From positions 1-7,240 of the forward strand of contig CAZOEL010000149.1 of assembly GCA_964578835.1 (NCBI GenBank): a stretch of DNA of 7,240 nucleotides. The letters run 5' to 3'. The notes under the pieces were generated by a model that was given only the letters and a program-made list of their open reading frames with translations, was not told where the DNA came from and ran no database searches. The position numbers and the translations under genes were made by a program. Below, piece by piece: positions 4,880 through 7,240 of this stretch (position 1 is the stretch's first letter; each line of letters opens with the position of its first letter). This stretch comes from CAZOEL01 sp964578835. GTDB lineage: Bacteria > Desulfobacterota > Syntrophobacteria > Syntrophobacterales > Syntrophobacteraceae.

Positions 4880-7094
4880 AGCCAAAGCAGGTGACCGGCG
4901 TGTCGGAGTGGTGTGGCATACTCAAGGATCGGGCAAGAGTCTCACCATGGCCTTCTATGCCGGGAGGATCATCCTTCACCCGGCCATGGAGAACCCGACT
5001 CTGGTGGTCATCACCGACCGAAATGACCTGGACAAACAGCTCTTCGGAACCTTCGCCCGCTGTCAGGATCTATTGCGTCAGGAACCGGTGCAAGCTGCAG
5101 ATCGCGCTCATCTGCGCGAACTGCTCCAGGTGGCGGCCGGCGGGGTCATCTTCACCACCATCCAGAAGTTTTTGCCCGAACAGAAAGGCGACACTTACCC
5201 GGAGCTTTCCGACAGGCGCAACATCGTGGTTGTCGCCGACGAGGCACACCGAAGCCAATACGACTTCATCGACGGATTCGCCCGTCACATGAGGGACGCT
5301 TTGCCGAATGCCTCGTTCATCGGGTTCACCGGCACACCCATTGAGCTCACGGACAAGAACACGCAGGCCGTGTTCGGGGACTACATAAGTATCTATGACA
5401 TCCAGCGGGCGGTTCAAGACGGCGCGACCGTGCCCATATTCTACGAAAGCCGCCTGGTCGAGCTCGAACTGGACGAGGCGGAGAAACCTCATCTGGACGA
5501 AGAGTTCGAGGAAATTACCGAGGGCGAAGAGGAGGCGCAAAAGGAGAAGCTCAAGAGCAAGTGGGCTGCGATGGAGGCCATCGTCGGCGCAGAGAAACGC
5601 ATCCGACTCATTGCCCGGGATCTCGTCAACCACTTCGAGCGACGTCTGGAGGCATTGGACGGAAAGGCCATGATCGTCTGTATGAGCCGCCGCATCTGCG
5701 TCGATCTCTACAATTCCATTACTGCAATACGTGGCGGCTGGCACAATGAGGACGATAGGGAAGGCGCCATCAAAGTGGTGATGACGGGCTCTGCCTCCGA
5801 TCCTCTGGAGTGGCAGCAGCACATCCGCAATAAGCCCCGTCGGGACGCACTGGCCGAGCGTTTCAAGGATCCCTCCGATCCGATGAAGCTGGTAATTGTG
5901 CGCGACATGTGGTTGACAGGTTTTGATGCACCTTGTCTTCACACGATGTATGTGGACAAGCCCATGCAAGGCCACGGGCTGATGCAGGCTATAGCACGGG
6001 TCAACCGCGTCTTTCACGACAAACCGGGTGGGCTGGTGGTGGACTATCTGGGCTTGGCCAATAGTCTCCGCAAGGCTCTCGCCACCTACACCGAGAGCGG
6101 CGGCACGGGCAAGACCGCCATCGATCAGGAAGAAGCCGTCGCGATCATGCTTGAAAAGCATGAGATCTGCTGTGCTCTTTTCCATGGATTCGACTGGTCG
6201 GCGTGGGCAGTGGGCTCACCGGTCCGACGACTCGGCCTGCTGCCCGCCGCACAGGAACATATTCTCGAGCAAGAAGACGGCAAGACTCGTCTGCTCAGGG
6301 TCGTTACCGAGCTTTCTCAAGCCTTCGCGCTGGCTGTGCCTCATCTCAAAGCCCTTGCGATCCGTGACGACGTTGCATTCTTCCAGGCGGTCCGTACAGC
6401 GCTCGCCAAGTCCGGTGCGCCAAGCCCTCAGCCTGAAGAAAACCTTGATCATGCCGTGCGGCAACTTGTTTCTAGAGCGCTCGCGTCCGACCAGGTCATC
6501 GATATCTTCGCCGCAGCCGGGCTTAAGAAGCCGGATATTTCCATCCTTTCCGATGAGTTCCTCCGCGAAGTCCGGGAACTGCCACAGAGGAACCTCGCCG
6601 TCGAGCTCCTTCGCAAGCTCCTGAAAGAAGAAATCAAAAGTCGTTCACGCAAAAATCTAGTCCAGTCGCGCTCGTTCGCAGAAATGCTGGAGAAGGCAAT
6701 CCGGGCCTACCAAAATCGGGCCATTGAGACCGCCCAAGTTATCGAAGAGCTCATTGCTCTGGCCAAAGAGATGAGAGAGGCTGAGTGCAGGGGAAAGAGC
6801 ATGGGCTTTACCGAGGAAGAGCTCGCACTCTACGATGCTCTGGAGACCAACGACAGCGCCGTCAAAGTACTGGGGGACGAAACGCTGAGAACGATTGCGC
6901 GGGAGCTCGTAGAAACCGTCCGCAACAACGTCACCATCGACTGGACAGTGAAGGAAAGTGTGAGGGCTAAATTGCGCGTCTTGGTAAAACGCGTGCTGCG
7001 CAAGTATGGATACCCGCCCGACAAACAGGAGAAGGCAACGCAGACTGTATTGGAGCAGGCGGAAGTGCTCTCAGAAGCATGGACAGCCACTTAA
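4710..7094 (+). CDS. hsdR: HsdR, C-terminal fragment: helicase/translocase and DUF3387-type domain
   Basis: This is the 3' part of the restriction subunit. The frame opens at ATG 4710, but true HsdR sequence begins only at about 4821; the first ~37 residues overlap the N-terminal fragment out of frame, so 4710 is not a natural start. Motor motifs are all present (numbering of the joined 1050-residue protein): Walker A WHTQGSGKS at 325-333, DEAH at 433-436, FTGTP at 462-466, TGFDAP as motif V, and QAIARVNR (motif VI) at 682-689. These form the SF2 ATPase that translocates DNA towards the complex. The C-terminal third, from about 735 on, is the helical DUF3387-type domain that contacts the rest of the enzyme. 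The frame is uninterrupted to TAA 7092-7094. No usable ribosome binding site is visible for independent translation. Confidence 0.88.
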   Translation: MKKKSVEYLSKSSPDTTSSTPSMWPLMKQCARVPRGGIGEWVWGEEQGTYRAGRRSEAKAGDRRVGVVWHTQGSGKSLTMAFYAGRIILHPAMENPTLVVITDRNDLDKQLFGTFARCQDLLRQEPVQAADRAHLRELLQVAAGGVIFTTIQKFLPEQKGDTYPELSDRRNIVVVADEAHRSQYDFIDGFARHMRDALPNASFIGFTGTPIELTDKNTQAVFGDYISIYDIQRAVQDGATVPIFYESRLVELELDEAEKPHLDEEFEEITEGEEEAQKEKLKSKWAAMEAIVGAEKRIRLIARDLVNHFERRLEALDGKAMIVCMSRRICVDLYNSITAIRGGWHNEDDREGAIKVVMTGSASDPLEWQQHIRNKPRRDALAERFKDPSDPMKLVIVRDMWLTGFDAPCLHTMYVDKPMQGHGLMQAIARVNRVFHDKPGGLVVDYLGLANSLRKALATYTESGGTGKTAIDQEEAVAIMLEKHEICCALFHGFDWSAWAVGSPVRRLGLLPAAQEHILEQEDGKTRLLRVVTELSQAFALAVPHLKALAIRDDVAFFQAVRTALAKSGAPSPQPEENLDHAVRQLVSRALASDQVIDIFAAAGLKKPDISILSDEFLREVRELPQRNLAVELLRKLLKEEIKSRSRKNLVQSRSFAEMLEKAIRAYQNRAIETAQVIEELIALAKEMREAECRGKSMGFTEEELALYDALETNDSAVKVLGDETLRTIARELVETVRNNVTIDWTVKESVRAKLRVLVKRVLRKYGYPPDKQEKATQTVLEQAEVLSEAWTAT
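4813..4842 (+). repeat. G8 and G6 homopolymers at the hsdR frame break
   Basis: G8 at 4813-4820 and G6 at 4837-4842, with GGG at 4831-4833 between them, sit in the nuclease-helicase linker where the reading frame changes. Dropping one G from G8 gives a continuation through GEWVWGEEQGTYRAGR into the helicase; dropping one from G6 gives DWRVGVGEEQGTYRAGR. Both join smoothly, so I cannot say which run is altered. Confidence 0.85.
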
Positions 7095-7123
7095 CCGATG
7101 CGAGAAAGCCCAACAAAAAGATC

Positions 7124-7182
7124 GAGCGGATGGCGGGGGAAGCCTTTTTTTCTTCTTCTTGTCCCTTGGCCCGCCACCGCTC
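7124..7182 (+). terminator. Hairpin after hsdR, possible operon terminator
   Basis: GAGCGG-A-TGGCGGG (7124-7137) pairs with CCCGCCACCGCTC (7170-7182): 13 bp with one bulged A. The 32-nt loop contains a pyrimidine tract with T7 at 7145-7151. The stem begins 30 nt after the hsdR stop, a fitting place for a terminator, but the U-tract is in the loop and not after the stem, so it is not a canonical intrinsic terminator. An alternative is that only the weak GGC/GCC stem before T7 acts. Confidence 0.35.
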
Positions 7183-7191
7183 ATCTTTGGC

Positions 7192-7240
7192 GTGTGTGCC
7201 TGGCATGGCACAGAGCTGGCGAGGTGTAAGTCCTCGCATC
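7192..7240 (+). ncRNA. Possible 5' end of a group II intron, cut by the window edge
   Basis: From GTGTG at 7192 (or 7194) the sequence resembles the first part of bacterial group II intron RNAs: a GTGYG-like 5' end, a GTGCC/GGCAC hairpin around TGGCAT (7196-7211), then GCGAGG (7219-7224) pairing with CCTCGC (7232-7237) around the loop TGTAAGT. The AGGTGTAAGTCCT core is, from memory, a common form of domain I in these introns. No reverse transcriptase gene or domain V can be checked, since the window ends. It lies just after the hairpin following hsdR; group IIC introns are known to insert behind terminator-like hairpins. The call rests on pattern recall and short stems. Confidence 0.35.

Larger units (their letters stand above)
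3941..7094 (+). pseudogene. hsdR: hsdR as a whole, disrupted by a +1 frameshift in G-runs
   Basis: The two hsdR fragments are one gene: nuclease domain, linker and helicase follow in normal order without missing motifs. Going from the first frame to the second needs removal of one base (or addition of two) between about 4813 and 4860. As written, the gene yields no full-length restriction subunit. Whether this is a pseudogene, an OFF phase of a switchable gene, or a sequencing error cannot be told from one sequence. Confidence 0.8.

Noticed and set aside
5070..6185. 371-codon open frame on the - strand opposite hsdR
   Set aside because: It is an antisense shadow of the helicase region, whose + strand frame holds the DEAH, FTGTP and motif VI sequences.
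7097..7240. 8-bp inverted repeat GATGCGAG (7097-7104) / CTCGCATC (7233-7240) framing the tail
   Set aside because: The right arm shares bases with the better local hairpin 7219-7237, and an 8-bp match over 144 nt is weak evidence for a single element.

Overview
This window holds one compact, co-directional (+ strand) Type I restriction-modification operon with accessory genes, bounded by short non-coding ends. The layout is: a non-coding, repeat-bearing leader (1-417); hsdM (418-2004); a RhuM-family gene (2001-3122); a 41-codon small ORF (3115-3240); a gene for a protein of about 233 residues with a HEPN-type RNxxxH motif (3230-3930, reading frame broken near 3290); hsdR (3941-7094, reading frame broken in G-runs near 4813-4842); and a structured non-coding tail (7095-7240) whose last ~50 bases resemble the 5' end of a bacterial group II intron.

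Genes from hsdM to the HEPN gene overlap by 4, 8 and 11 nt, and hsdR follows after only 10 nt. This points to one transcript with translational coupling. HsdM carries a full set of N6-adenine methylase motifs. HsdR carries the PD-ExK nuclease, the SF2 helicase motifs and the C-terminal DUF3387-type domain, but in two frames. No hsdS (specificity subunit) is present: the usual hsdS slot between rhuM and hsdR is filled by the small ORF and the HEPN-like gene. A HEPN protein just upstream of hsdR recalls the prr locus of E. coli, where the anticodon nuclease PrrC (also a HEPN nuclease) sits in a Type I RM operon and fires when restriction is blocked. The protein here lacks PrrC's ATPase, so it would be a different, smaller device if functional.

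Both frame breaks lie at homopolymers (T4 and G8). They may be sequencing or assembly indels, real decay, or, for the G8 tract in hsdR, phase variation. hsdM also carries an in-frame G7 tract.

The organism is a bacterium with moderately GC-rich coding sequence and strong AGGAGG-type ribosome binding sites, probably Gram-negative. I cannot place it from this sequence; a deltaproteobacterium-like anaerobe is only a guess. The intergenic repeats and possible group II intron at the edges fit a mobile or defence-island setting.
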